Shown: piece after piece, positions 1 to 6,735 of the stretch | How positions within the stretch are numbered: position 1 is the stretch's first letter | How the letters are laid out: every line of letters begins with the position of its first letter | Assembly (NCBI GenBank): GCA_049601975.1 | Contig: JBMYRC010000051.1 | Coordinates: forward strand, 1-26,858 | Direction of reading: 5' to 3' | DNA length: 26,858 bases | DNA from: UBA6544 sp049601975 | GTDB lineage: Bacteria > Pseudomonadota > Alphaproteobacteria > UBA8366 | The notes under the pieces: model-generated | What the model saw: only the letters and a program-made list of their open reading frames with translations | Told to the model about the DNA's origin: nothing | Database searches by the model: none | Position numbers and translations under genes: made by a program

Positions 1-10
1 AAGCTCATCG

Positions 11-1291
11 ATGGATCTGATCAAACTTTCGGCTCTCGAAATTGCAAAGGCCATTGAGGCCGGTGATACGACATGCGAGGCCGTGACACGTAGTCTCCTC
101 GATCGGATTGAGGAACGGGAACCGGATGTGGACGCTTGGGAGTATCTTGATCTGGATGCCGCCCTGGCCGCCGCCAAAGTCCTGGATAACAGTCCGTCCG
201 ATGGCTTGATCCACGGGGTTCCAGTCGGCGTTAAAGATATCATCGATACGCGAGACATGCCGACGACGCACGGCTCGCCGATCCATAAGGACAACCAACC
301 CTGCAGCGACGCGCCCTGTGTCGCGCTTGTCCGCGGTGCGGGCGGTCTTGTGCTGGGTAAGACCGTGACGTCGGAGTTCGCGGCGCAAAGGCCTGGAAAG
401 ACCAAGAATCCGCACAATCCGGCGCATTCACCCGCAGGCTCGTCGAGTGGGTCGGCCGCAGCTGTGACGGATTTCATGGTCCCGGTTGCCTTCGGGACGC
501 AGACTGGCGGTTCCATCGTCCGGCCGGGCGCTTTTTGTGGTTGTATCGGCTACAAACCGACTTACGGCGACTACAACCCGCTTGGCGTGCACGACAATAC
601 GAGAAGTGTCGACACGCTCGGCATGATGAGCCGGACGATGGAAGATCAGGCTCTTATGCGCGCCGTTCTGACCCATATGCCGTACCGCCCGATGCAAACG
701 CCCTCCATCGGTGACCTCCGCATCGGTGTATGTCGCACACCAAACTGGCATCTGGCGGATAAAACCACCCAAGAATGCTTAATGCATGCTGCAAAGGATT
801 TGGAAGCGAGCGGTGCCACGGTTGCTGATTTCGATTTGCCCGATGATTTTGATGAAGCCGTCGAAGGTTTCGATGCCATATCCGGTTATGAGATTTCGCG
901 GTCGCTGGCCTACGAATGGGTTAACTATCTGGACTTGTTGAGTGACAACATGCGCAACAACCGCGTCCCGAACGGATTGAAAGTCACACCGGCGGAATAT
1001 CAGGCCGGGTTGGCAAAACTTGGTGATTATCGCCGTCGCTATGCGGCATCACTCGAAGGCTGGGACGTGCTGATCACGCCAAGCGCGCCTGCTGAAGCGC
1101 CGGCCGACCTGACGACCATCGGGGAGCCACCTTTTAATCGCATTTGGACCGGCCTGTATGGTCCCGCGATCAGCTTGCCGCTCTATACTGGGCCTCAGGA
1201 ACTGCCCATTGGACTGCAAGTTGTCGGTCATATGGGTCAGGACGATCGGTTCCTGGATGCGTCCGACGCGGTTTATCGGGCCTTAGTTTAG
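11..1291 (+). CDS. Amidase (amidase-signature family, GatA-like)
   Basis: This 426-residue protein belongs to the amidase-signature family, which hydrolyses a C-N amide bond with a Ser-cisSer-Lys triad. The triad is visible: Lys75 in PVGVKDIID, the cis-Ser at about 148 in the glycine/serine-rich GSSSGSAAAV, and the nucleophile Ser168 in TQTGGSIVRPGAF. Length is close to the family norm (430-490), so the gene looks complete. The ATG at 11 is the first start in the window; its ribosome site lies partly outside, so an upstream start cannot be excluded. A dioxygenase gene follows 86 bp downstream on the same strand and may be co-transcribed. There is no GatB or GatC partner, so I infer a catabolic or free-standing amidase rather than the glutamyl-tRNA amidotransferase subunit. 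The substrate cannot be told from sequence. Confidence 0.9.
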   Translation: MDLIKLSALEIAKAIEAGDTTCEAVTRSLLDRIEEREPDVDAWEYLDLDAALAAAKVLDNSPSDGLIHGVPVGVKDIIDTRDMPTTHGSPIHKDNQPCSDAPCVALVRGAGGLVLGKTVTSEFAAQRPGKTKNPHNPAHSPAGSSSGSAAAVTDFMVPVAFGTQTGGSIVRPGAFCGCIGYKPTYGDYNPLGVHDNTRSVDTLGMMSRTMEDQALMRAVLTHMPYRPMQTPSIGDLRIGVCRTPNWHLADKTTQECLMHAAKDLEASGATVADFDLPDDFDEAVEGFDAISGYEISRSLAYEWVNYLDLLSDNMRNNRVPNGLKVTPAEYQAGLAKLGDYRRRYAASLEGWDVLITPSAPAEAPADLTTIGEPPFNRIWTGLYGPAISLPLYTGPQELPIGLQVVGHMGQDDRFLDASDAVYRALV

Positions 1292-1377
1292 TTTAAAGCA
1301 CCGACGCCCCACCCAATATATACAATGATCGAGAATTCTAAAGAAGACGGTACCCTCTGTGAAACGGAGTGAAACAC

Positions 1378-2361
1378 ATGCAGCATAATATCTCGGCGTT
1401 GAATGACGGCTTCGGCCTCATGATCGAAAACGTTACCCGTCATGATCTCGAAGATACGGGTTTCCAACGCGAAGCTTACGAGCTCTGGACGCAACACGGC
1501 GGCTTGATCGCGGTGCGCGGTGCGGACCTTGCAGAGACGTTGCCGGAACAGTTGATGGTGTGGTCAGGCCTCTTCGGTGAAATCGAGGATGTGACCCTTG
1601 CGGCACGAGAAAGCAACATGGTACCGGGCTTCCCCATTCTCCGTATCGGCAATATCAAGGACGAGACCGGTAATCCCAAAGCGTCGCTCGCTAAAGTGCC
1701 TCCTCTAGCATCTGACGCCGATATTCAGTATAATCCGGAGACGCGCCGCCCGGTCTGGCATACGGATTCGACCTTTCGAGAGCATCCTCCAATTGGGTCC
1801 GTTTTTCATTGCCGCCAAGCACCACCGGAAGGGTCGGAGACGCTGTTTGCGGATACACGGCGCGCCTATGCGGGTCTTGATGCACAAACAAAAGCCAAAC
1901 TGGAGGCATTGGAAGCTGTGTGCTCACTGGCGCATCATGACAAAAAGATCAGCCTCTATTCTCCGGGGTATCCAGTGCTAACCGAGGAACAACGCGCTGC
2001 CAATCCTGCGAACCGGGTGCCGATCGTCCTCGAACATCCAGTGAGCGGGATACCCGCCCTCTATGGACTAAACAGCTCGACATGCGCCGTGGTCCCCGTC
2101 GGCGACCCTGTGGACGATGCGGCATTGGACACCTGGGAACTGGAAGGTATCGAGGATGAGAGCGTCCTCATTATCCGCGATCTTTTACCCTACATTACGG
2201 GTCCGGAATTTACCGTGAAATGGAGCTGGCAACCGGGTGATATCGTGGCGTGGGACAATCGTTGTACGATGCACGCCGCAACCGGATACGAGTACGACCG
2301 CTATTCTCGCGAAATGTGGCGGCTAACATTATTGGATAAAGCCGACGCCAAAGCCGCATAA
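1378..2361 (+). CDS. TauD/TfdA-family Fe(II)/2-oxoglutarate dioxygenase
   Basis: The protein (327 residues from this start) is a TauD/TfdA-type oxygenase, a family that uses Fe(II), O2 and 2-oxoglutarate to hydroxylate a small organic substrate, often releasing sulfite, an amine or an ether-linked group. The iron facial triad is visible: HTD in PVWHTDSTFREHPP at about residues 128-130, and the distal His at about 299 in NRCTMHAATGYEYD. The 2-oxoglutarate-binding arginines follow in YSREMWRLTLL. I chose ATG 1378 because GGAG at 1366-1369 sits 8 bases upstream; the GTG at 1369 would overlap that ribosome site. The gene follows the amidase by 86 bp. The substrate is unknown; 2,4-D/taurine-like compounds, carnitine-type betaines or an amide-pathway intermediate are all possible. 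Confidence 0.88.
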   Translation: MQHNISALNDGFGLMIENVTRHDLEDTGFQREAYELWTQHGGLIAVRGADLAETLPEQLMVWSGLFGEIEDVTLAARESNMVPGFPILRIGNIKDETGNPKASLAKVPPLASDADIQYNPETRRPVWHTDSTFREHPPIGSVFHCRQAPPEGSETLFADTRRAYAGLDAQTKAKLEALEAVCSLAHHDKKISLYSPGYPVLTEEQRAANPANRVPIVLEHPVSGIPALYGLNSSTCAVVPVGDPVDDAALDTWELEGIEDESVLIIRDLLPYITGPEFTVKWSWQPGDIVAWDNRCTMHAATGYEYDRYSREMWRLTLLDKADAKAA

Positions 2362-2394
2362 TTGCCGTCGTGGCCTTGATGGGCAGGTATAGAC

Positions 2395-2913
2395 CTACTT
2401 CCAGCCTTCTACATCGGCCATGTCAGGCAGCGAATGGGCGATGCCTTGGTGACAATCGATGTAGGTCTTTTCTCTGGACGAGAGATATTCCTGGTGTTGG
2501 GTGGACGCGCCCTTGCTCTGCGCGGTGATGTCCATATAAGTGAAATAGTGGCAGTTCCGGCATTCGAGTGAATCATTCGATTGCAGGCGAGCCCATTCAT
2601 GCTGGGCGAGTCTGACTCGGTGGTCGAGAAATTTTTCCCGCGTGTTGATGGTGCCGAATAATGTGCCCCAAACTTCTTTTGAAGCTTGCATCTTACGGGC
2701 GATCTTATCGGTCCATTTGTGGGGCACATGGCAATCCGGACAGGTTGCTCGTACGCCTGAGCGGCTTGTGTAGTGGATTGTCGACTTAAGCTCTTGGTAC
2801 ACGTCATATCGCATCTCGTGACAATCGATGCAAAACGCCTCCGTATTCTTGACTTCCAATGCGACCCGGAAGTCCGATTGCCGATGGCCGAGGTCAGCGC
2901 CGGTCTCGCATCA
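2395..2913 (-). pseudogene. Degraded NapC/NirT tetrahaem cytochrome c
   Basis: The residues readable from TTG 2859 to the stop at 2395 (about 154) match the periplasmic part of NapC/NirT/TorC-type quinol-oxidising cytochromes. Three intact haem motifs are visible in order: CIDCH (followed by EMRYDVYQELKSTIHY), CPDCH and CRNCH. The fourth haem site reads YIDCHQGIAH, where the family has CxxCH, so a Cys codon has become TAC (Tyr) by a single G-to-A change. The N-terminal membrane anchor expected in this family is absent: similarity continues upstream only to about 2870 and then meets a TGA at 2911-2913, just after the opine-dehydrogenase remnant ends at 2949. No good ribosome site precedes the TTG. 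I read it as a non-functional remnant, probably fused to its present position by a rearrangement. A soluble three-haem protein is a less likely alternative. Confidence 0.8.
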
Positions 2914-2948
2914 TGCATCGATGCAGAATTTGAACGGCGGGCTGCGGC

Positions 2949-4078
2949 TTAACTGGGAAGCCCAGTCTCCGCATAAACGGTCATGACGGCGGCATCCATT
3001 CCCGCGAGGCCGAGGCGTTCAAGAGTTAATCCATCTTTCCACGGAGTCACGTCGAGCAATACCGCGACGATGTCGACGAAGCCTCTGTGGAGTGTGGCAT
3101 TGCACCCAGCGTTCTCGGCCAGCAGAACGAAGGGGACATGGGCGAGCGGCAAGTCAGTGCCCATCCATATGCGCCAGATGTCAGTGGGAAGATCGCCAAC
3201 ATCGCGATAGAAAGCGGATTGCGCGACTGCTTCCTGCACGTCGGCACCTTCGGCACCGTAAAGTATCCGGATATGGTCGAGGACGGTGCGATACCGCACG
3301 CCATAGGCTTCGCAGACCGCTGGGCGTTCCGCGTCCAACGCCTCGATGAGTTCCCCGGCATGCGCGGTGTTACCGGTCCCGTAGAAACTGGCGCGCTCGC
3401 CCTTCGCTTCCGCTCGGTCGTAGTATCCGACATTGAGCAACGCTATCGCCGGATGAATCAGCAGGTTCATACTCTCGAGGTTCGTCTCGATCACGTTCCG
3501 TCAGGGCTCGACGGATTTTGTGATTGCGCAAGACTGTCCGGCGCAGTTTCGCTGCGATTGGCCGGAAAAGCGGCCAATGGAAGCGCGCGGCGTATAAATC
3601 CGGGCGTGATGTGAGCACCGCTTCTCGCGGCTGCGTGGGTAGGGGTGACACCCTCGGTTACGGTCACGCCGGCTTTGTCAGCTTCGCGCAGCATGGCGGC
3701 GAGCTGAAAGCCCGGCCAATACCCGTGCATGTTCACATGCAGAACCTGCCCGTTCTCAAGGTGCGGGATGAAATCCGCGGCGCGTGCTTCAAGGTTCAGT
3801 TGCACTTCGTTGACCACCACGAGGTCCGCTCCAGCAATAGCCTCTGCCGGAGCGTCGGTGATCACGGAGATCTAGCCGAGACCGGTCTTTCCGGAGATGG
3901 TCTCGGACGCCGGTTTGCCGAAATGAATACCGCCTGCGGCCCCGCGAGCTTCAAGGCATTCGGGCTGATCCGGCCACAACAGGAACCTCACGTCATGCCC
4001 TGCCGAGGCCATATCACCGGCGACGGCGGCACCGGTATTCATGCCGGTATTGCCGATGACCACGATTTTAAGAGACAT
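2949..4078 (-). pseudogene. Opine (octopine/nopaline) dehydrogenase-like gene, interrupted
   Basis: Read across its breaks this would be a protein of about 376 residues, close to the 360-400 of NAD(P)-dependent opine dehydrogenases, which reductively condense an amino acid with an alpha-keto acid. The N-terminal piece (4078 to 3875) begins MSLKIVVIGNTGMNTG, a Rossmann nucleotide-binding start. An in-frame TAG at 3872-3874 follows, and the same frame then resumes at ISVITDAPAEAIAGADLVVV and runs to a stop at 3491. The C-terminal piece, in a different frame, starts at about 3500 with NVIETNLESMNLLIHPAIAL, the typical start of the octopine dehydrogenase C-terminal domain, and ends at 2949. The frame change lies at about 3490-3505. 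The start is 3 bp behind the GMC oxidoreductase stop, so the two formed an operon. Two independent lesions favour a true pseudogene, though sequence error at one is possible. Confidence 0.82.
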
Positions 4079-4081
4079 GAT

Positions 4082-5719
4082 TTACTCCGCCGCCGAAGCG
4101 GTCGGTTGTTGCAGGCGATCCGCTTTGATCATCTCCGATGCCTTCTCTGCGATCATCAAAGTAGGCGAGTTGGTGTTGCCGCTGGTGATGCTCGGCATGA
4201 CGGAGGCGTCGACCACGCGCAGGCCACGTAATCCGTGAACACGGAGCCGCCCGTCGACAACCGCCATCGGGTCGTCGCCCATCTTACAGGTGCCGATGGG
4301 GTGAAAGATGGTGCTGGAGATATCCCCTGCCGCCTTGACGAGATCCTCCTGGGTTTCCAGTTCCAATCCGGGTTTGAATTCCTGCGGATTGTATTTGGCG
4401 AGCGCCGGTTGATTGACGATGTCTCGTGTAAAGCGCACCGCTTGAGCCGCGACCTGCTTGTCCCGCTCCGCCGACAGATAGTTTGGACGGATCGCCGGAG
4501 AATCATAAGGATCGCTGCTTTTTAAGCGGATCGTGCCCCGGCTCTCTGGGCGTAGATTACAGACGCTGGCAGTAAAGGCAGGGAAAATGTGCAACGGCTC
4601 GCCGAACTTATCCAGGGTGAGGGGTTGTACGTGATATTGGATGTTCGGCGTGTCGTAGGAGGGATCCGACTTCGCGAACGCGCCAAGTTGCGAGGGCGCC
4701 ATGGTCATGGGACCGCGCTGGAACAGGAGATACTCGAGCCCAATTCCCATCTTCCCAATCAAGCTGCTGGCACGCTCGTTCAAGGTCTCCACGCCCTCGA
4801 CCCGATAGGCGCAGCGGATTTGCAGGTGATCCTGCAGATTTCCACCGACGCCCGGCAACTCATGCTGAATGGCGATACCGTGCCCGCGGAGTGCCTCTCC
4901 TGGGCCGATACCCGAAAGCTGCAAGATGGTGGGGGAGGCGACGGCACCTGCGGCCAGGATGACTTCGCTGAGCGCGCTCGCTACCTGCTCTATTCCTCCA
5001 AGGTCGAAGACGATTCCGGTTGCTTTGCCGTCCTCGATTTTGACGCGTTTGGTGTGCGCACCGGTGACGACCCGAAGGTTGGGGCGGTTCCGAACTGGTT
5101 TGAGAAACCCGCGCGAGGTGTTCCAGCGCCAGCCGCGCTTCTGGTTGACGTGGAAGTAGCCGACACCCTCGTTATTACCGGTATTAAAATCGTTGACTCT
5201 CGGCAGGCCCGCTTCGACGGCGGCATCCATGAAAGCGTCTAATATCTCCCAGGAGATACGCGGCTTCTCGATTCGCCACTCGCCGCCACGCGCATGTAAA
5301 TTGCTCGGCTCCAGGGCGAGGTTGTCTTCGGATTTTAGGAAATAGGGTAGCACATCATCCCAGCCCCATCCGGGATTACCGAGCTGTGCCCAATGATCGT
5401 AATCGCGCGCCTGGCCGCGCATGTAGATCATACCGTTGATGGACGAACAGCCGCCCAAAACCTTGCCGCGTGGATAATCAATGGCACGGCCGTTTAGGCC
5501 AGGTTCGGGCTCCGTCTTAAAGCCCCAATCAACCTTCGGATTGCCGATGCAGTAGAGATATCCGACAGGAATTTTGGTCCAAATATAATCGTCTTTTCCA
5601 CCCGCTTCGAGCAGCAGGACCGAAACGTTAGGGTCTGCCGACAAACGGTTAGCGATGACGCAACCTGCCGTCCCCGCACCAACGATGATATAGTCGTAAC
5701 TACCGAATGATTGCGCCAT
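4082..5719 (-). CDS. GMC-family FAD-dependent oxidoreductase (choline dehydrogenase-like)
   Basis: At 545 residues this is a full-length glucose-methanol-choline oxidoreductase, a flavoenzyme oxidising a primary alcohol to the aldehyde. The N-terminal ADP-binding fold is clear (YDYIIVGAGTAGCVIANRL, with LLLEAGG following). GMC signature 1 appears in GGCSSINGMIYMRGQARDYD, signature 2 in GAVASPTILQLSGIGPG, and the C-terminal active-site region in HPIGTCKMGDDP and ITSGNTNSPTLMIAEKASEMI. The protein has no signal peptide, so it is cytoplasmic. It is the first gene of a minus-strand unit with the broken opine dehydrogenase 3 bp downstream. The real substrate is unclear: many alphaproteobacterial paralogues of this type oxidise choline, polyethylene glycol or other alcohols. 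No betaine aldehyde dehydrogenase or BetI is nearby, which argues against betA. Confidence 0.93.
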   Translation of the reverse strand: MAQSFGSYDYIIVGAGTAGCVIANRLSADPNVSVLLLEAGGKDDYIWTKIPVGYLYCIGNPKVDWGFKTEPEPGLNGRAIDYPRGKVLGGCSSINGMIYMRGQARDYDHWAQLGNPGWGWDDVLPYFLKSEDNLALEPSNLHARGGEWRIEKPRISWEILDAFMDAAVEAGLPRVNDFNTGNNEGVGYFHVNQKRGWRWNTSRGFLKPVRNRPNLRVVTGAHTKRVKIEDGKATGIVFDLGGIEQVASALSEVILAAGAVASPTILQLSGIGPGEALRGHGIAIQHELPGVGGNLQDHLQIRCAYRVEGVETLNERASSLIGKMGIGLEYLLFQRGPMTMAPSQLGAFAKSDPSYDTPNIQYHVQPLTLDKFGEPLHIFPAFTASVCNLRPESRGTIRLKSSDPYDSPAIRPNYLSAERDKQVAAQAVRFTRDIVNQPALAKYNPQEFKPGLELETQEDLVKAAGDISSTIFHPIGTCKMGDDPMAVVDGRLRVHGLRGLRVVDASVMPSITSGNTNSPTLMIAEKASEMIKADRLQQPTASAAE

Positions 5720-5792
5720 TTATGTCGTTATCCCGCTGATCTATCCACACCGTCTAATATCGCGGAGGGATAGCGAGGGGACAAGGGGCACA

Positions 5793-5808
5793 CTCTCCTA
5801 GAGGAGAG
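5793..5808. repeat. Perfect 16-bp palindrome between GMC gene and creA
   Basis: The sequence CTCTCCTAGAGGAGAG is its own reverse complement. It lies 15 bp downstream of the creA stop and about 70 bp upstream of the GMC oxidoreductase start. It has no T-run, so it is not a standard intrinsic terminator. A dimeric repressor operator for the GMC unit or a weak hairpin at the end of the creA transcript are both possible. Confidence 0.4.
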
Positions 5809-5823
5809 AATGTCGGTGGAGAA

Positions 5824-6282
5824 TTAATTACCCCAATTCTTCAAAATTGGTACCGTGGAGATCGAGTTCTTCGGCGACCCGTCTATCAGTTTGTCGCTGT
5901 AGACCAGATAGATCAGCACGTTGCGTTTTTGGTCCATGAAGCGAACCACCTGCATGGTTTTGAACAGGATGGAGGTGCGCTTGTTGAAAACAGATTCGCC
6001 GTCCTCAAGCTCTTCCTTGACGGTAATAGGGCCGACCTGGCGGCAGGCAATTGCAGCGTCCGATGAATCCGTTGCCAGACCCACAGCCCCCGAGACACCG
6101 CCTTTTTTGGCGCGGGAGAGATGGCAGGTGACGCCGTCCACCTTAGGATCATCAAAAGCCTCTATGACGATCTTATCGTTGGGGCCGAGCAATTTGAAGA
6201 CGGTGCTGACGCTACCAATTTCTTCTGCACTCACGGTATTTGCGCCGAGGAGAAAAGTGAGTGCTGCCGTTAAAACCCTCAT
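5824..6282 (-). CDS. creA: CreA family periplasmic protein
   Basis: The 152-residue protein matches the CreA family along its whole length: EEIGSVSTVFKLLGPNDKI, VEAFDDPKVDGVTCHLSRAKKGG, SDAAIACRQVGPI, then KRTSILFKTMQVVRFMDQKRN and YSDKLIDGSPKNSISTVPI are the conserved blocks known from the E. coli protein. A signal peptide is present (hydrophobic residues 3-13, likely cleavage after VSA at 19), so it is exported. Two cysteines (in VTCHLS and IACRQV) may form a disulfide. Its molecular role is not established despite the name. The start ATG overlaps the stop of the upstream MoaD-like gene by 4 bp (ATGA), implying translational coupling. Confidence 0.92.
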   Translation of the reverse strand: MRVLTAALTFLLGANTVSAEEIGSVSTVFKLLGPNDKIVIEAFDDPKVDGVTCHLSRAKKGGVSGAVGLATDSSDAAIACRQVGPITVKEELEDGESVFNKRTSILFKTMQVVRFMDQKRNVLIYLVYSDKLIDGSPKNSISTVPILKNWGN

Positions 6283-6527
6283 CCGCCGGCTAACTGCGGC
6301 AAGATATGGACTTCGCTGTCCGGCTGAATTGGCTCCAGCAGAGATTCCTGGAACAGCTGTCCGTCGATTGCGTAGGCGGCCCCTTCTTCCAGGTGGGGTT
6401 TGATCTCAGGGAACTCCTCGGAGAATGCCCGAATCAGTTGTTTTATGGTAGCGACATTCGAATATTCGAATTCGGTTTTGCCGTTGGTATAGCGCGCTAG
6501 CGCCGCGGTGATCGTGACATGTGCCAT
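6279..6527 (-). CDS. MoaD/ThiS-family ubiquitin-like sulfur carrier
   Basis: This 82-residue protein has the beta-grasp pattern of MoaD/ThiS: an N-terminal strand (HVTITAALARYT), a helix with TIKQLIRAFSEEFPEIKPHL, and a C-terminal ILPQLAGG. The terminal Gly-Gly is the hallmark needed for adenylation and thiocarboxylate formation. It differs from canonical MoaD in having no moaE neighbour. It instead heads a two-gene unit with creA, overlapping it by 4 bp. It lies next to a molybdenum hydroxylase operon, which makes a link to cofactor sulfur chemistry attractive but unproven. A standalone sulfur carrier for another pathway is equally possible. Confidence 0.8.
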   Translation of the reverse strand: MAHVTITAALARYTNGKTEFEYSNVATIKQLIRAFSEEFPEIKPHLEEGAAYAIDGQLFQESLLEPIQPDSEVHILPQLAGG

Positions 6528-6542
6528 AACCTATAGTTCGGT

Positions 6543-6662
6543 TATTCCGCGGGAATATTCAAGAGTGAAATGGGGACGAGACTTCACCCTGCGTTCGGTG
6601 AAGGGGGAGAGGCGCGGGTGAGTTCATTCTTCGAAGGGGTGTAGTCTGAGCTCTTTCACCCC
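6543..6662. repeat. Cluster of three short inverted repeats in intergenic gap
   Basis: Three hairpin-forming repeats lie between the MoaD-like gene and the molybdenum hydroxylase terminator. They are TATTCC/GGAATA with a GCG loop at 6543-6557, CTTCACC/GGTGAAG with an 8-base loop at 6582-6603, and GGGGTG/CACCCC at 6636-6662. The first sits 15 bp upstream of the MoaD-like start and could be an operator. The second, followed by a purine-rich GGGGAGAGG run, looks like a decayed intergenic palindromic element. None has a T-run. Confidence 0.4.
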
Positions 6663-6677
6663 AAGCAAATGCATAAG

Positions 6678-6707
6678 AAAAACCCCCGCCCGGTTGGGCG
6701 AGGGTTT
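6678..6707 (-). terminator. Intrinsic terminator of the molybdenum hydroxylase operon
   Basis: On the minus strand the sequence forms a 9-bp GC-rich stem (CCCTCGCCC pairing with GGGCGGGGG, one G-T pair), a short AAC loop region, and a following T-run (TTTTTCTT). It begins about 30 bp downstream of the Mo-subunit stop codon, in the right orientation to end that transcript. Confidence 0.85.
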
Positions 6708-6735
6708 CTCTGAAATCTTGAAAGAGGAGGGTGGC

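Noticed and set aside
3524..4231. Plus-strand frame of 235 codons across the opine dehydrogenase and GMC 3' end
   Set aside because: It is antisense to two recognisable genes and has shadow-like composition; no motif supports it.
4589..5242. Plus-strand frame of 217 codons inside the GMC oxidoreductase gene
   Set aside because: Antisense shadow of a confidently assigned gene; no recognisable domain.
4082..5719. Assignment of the GMC enzyme as betA (choline dehydrogenase)
   Set aside because: No betB, betI or choline transporter is nearby, and GMC paralogues with other alcohol substrates are common.
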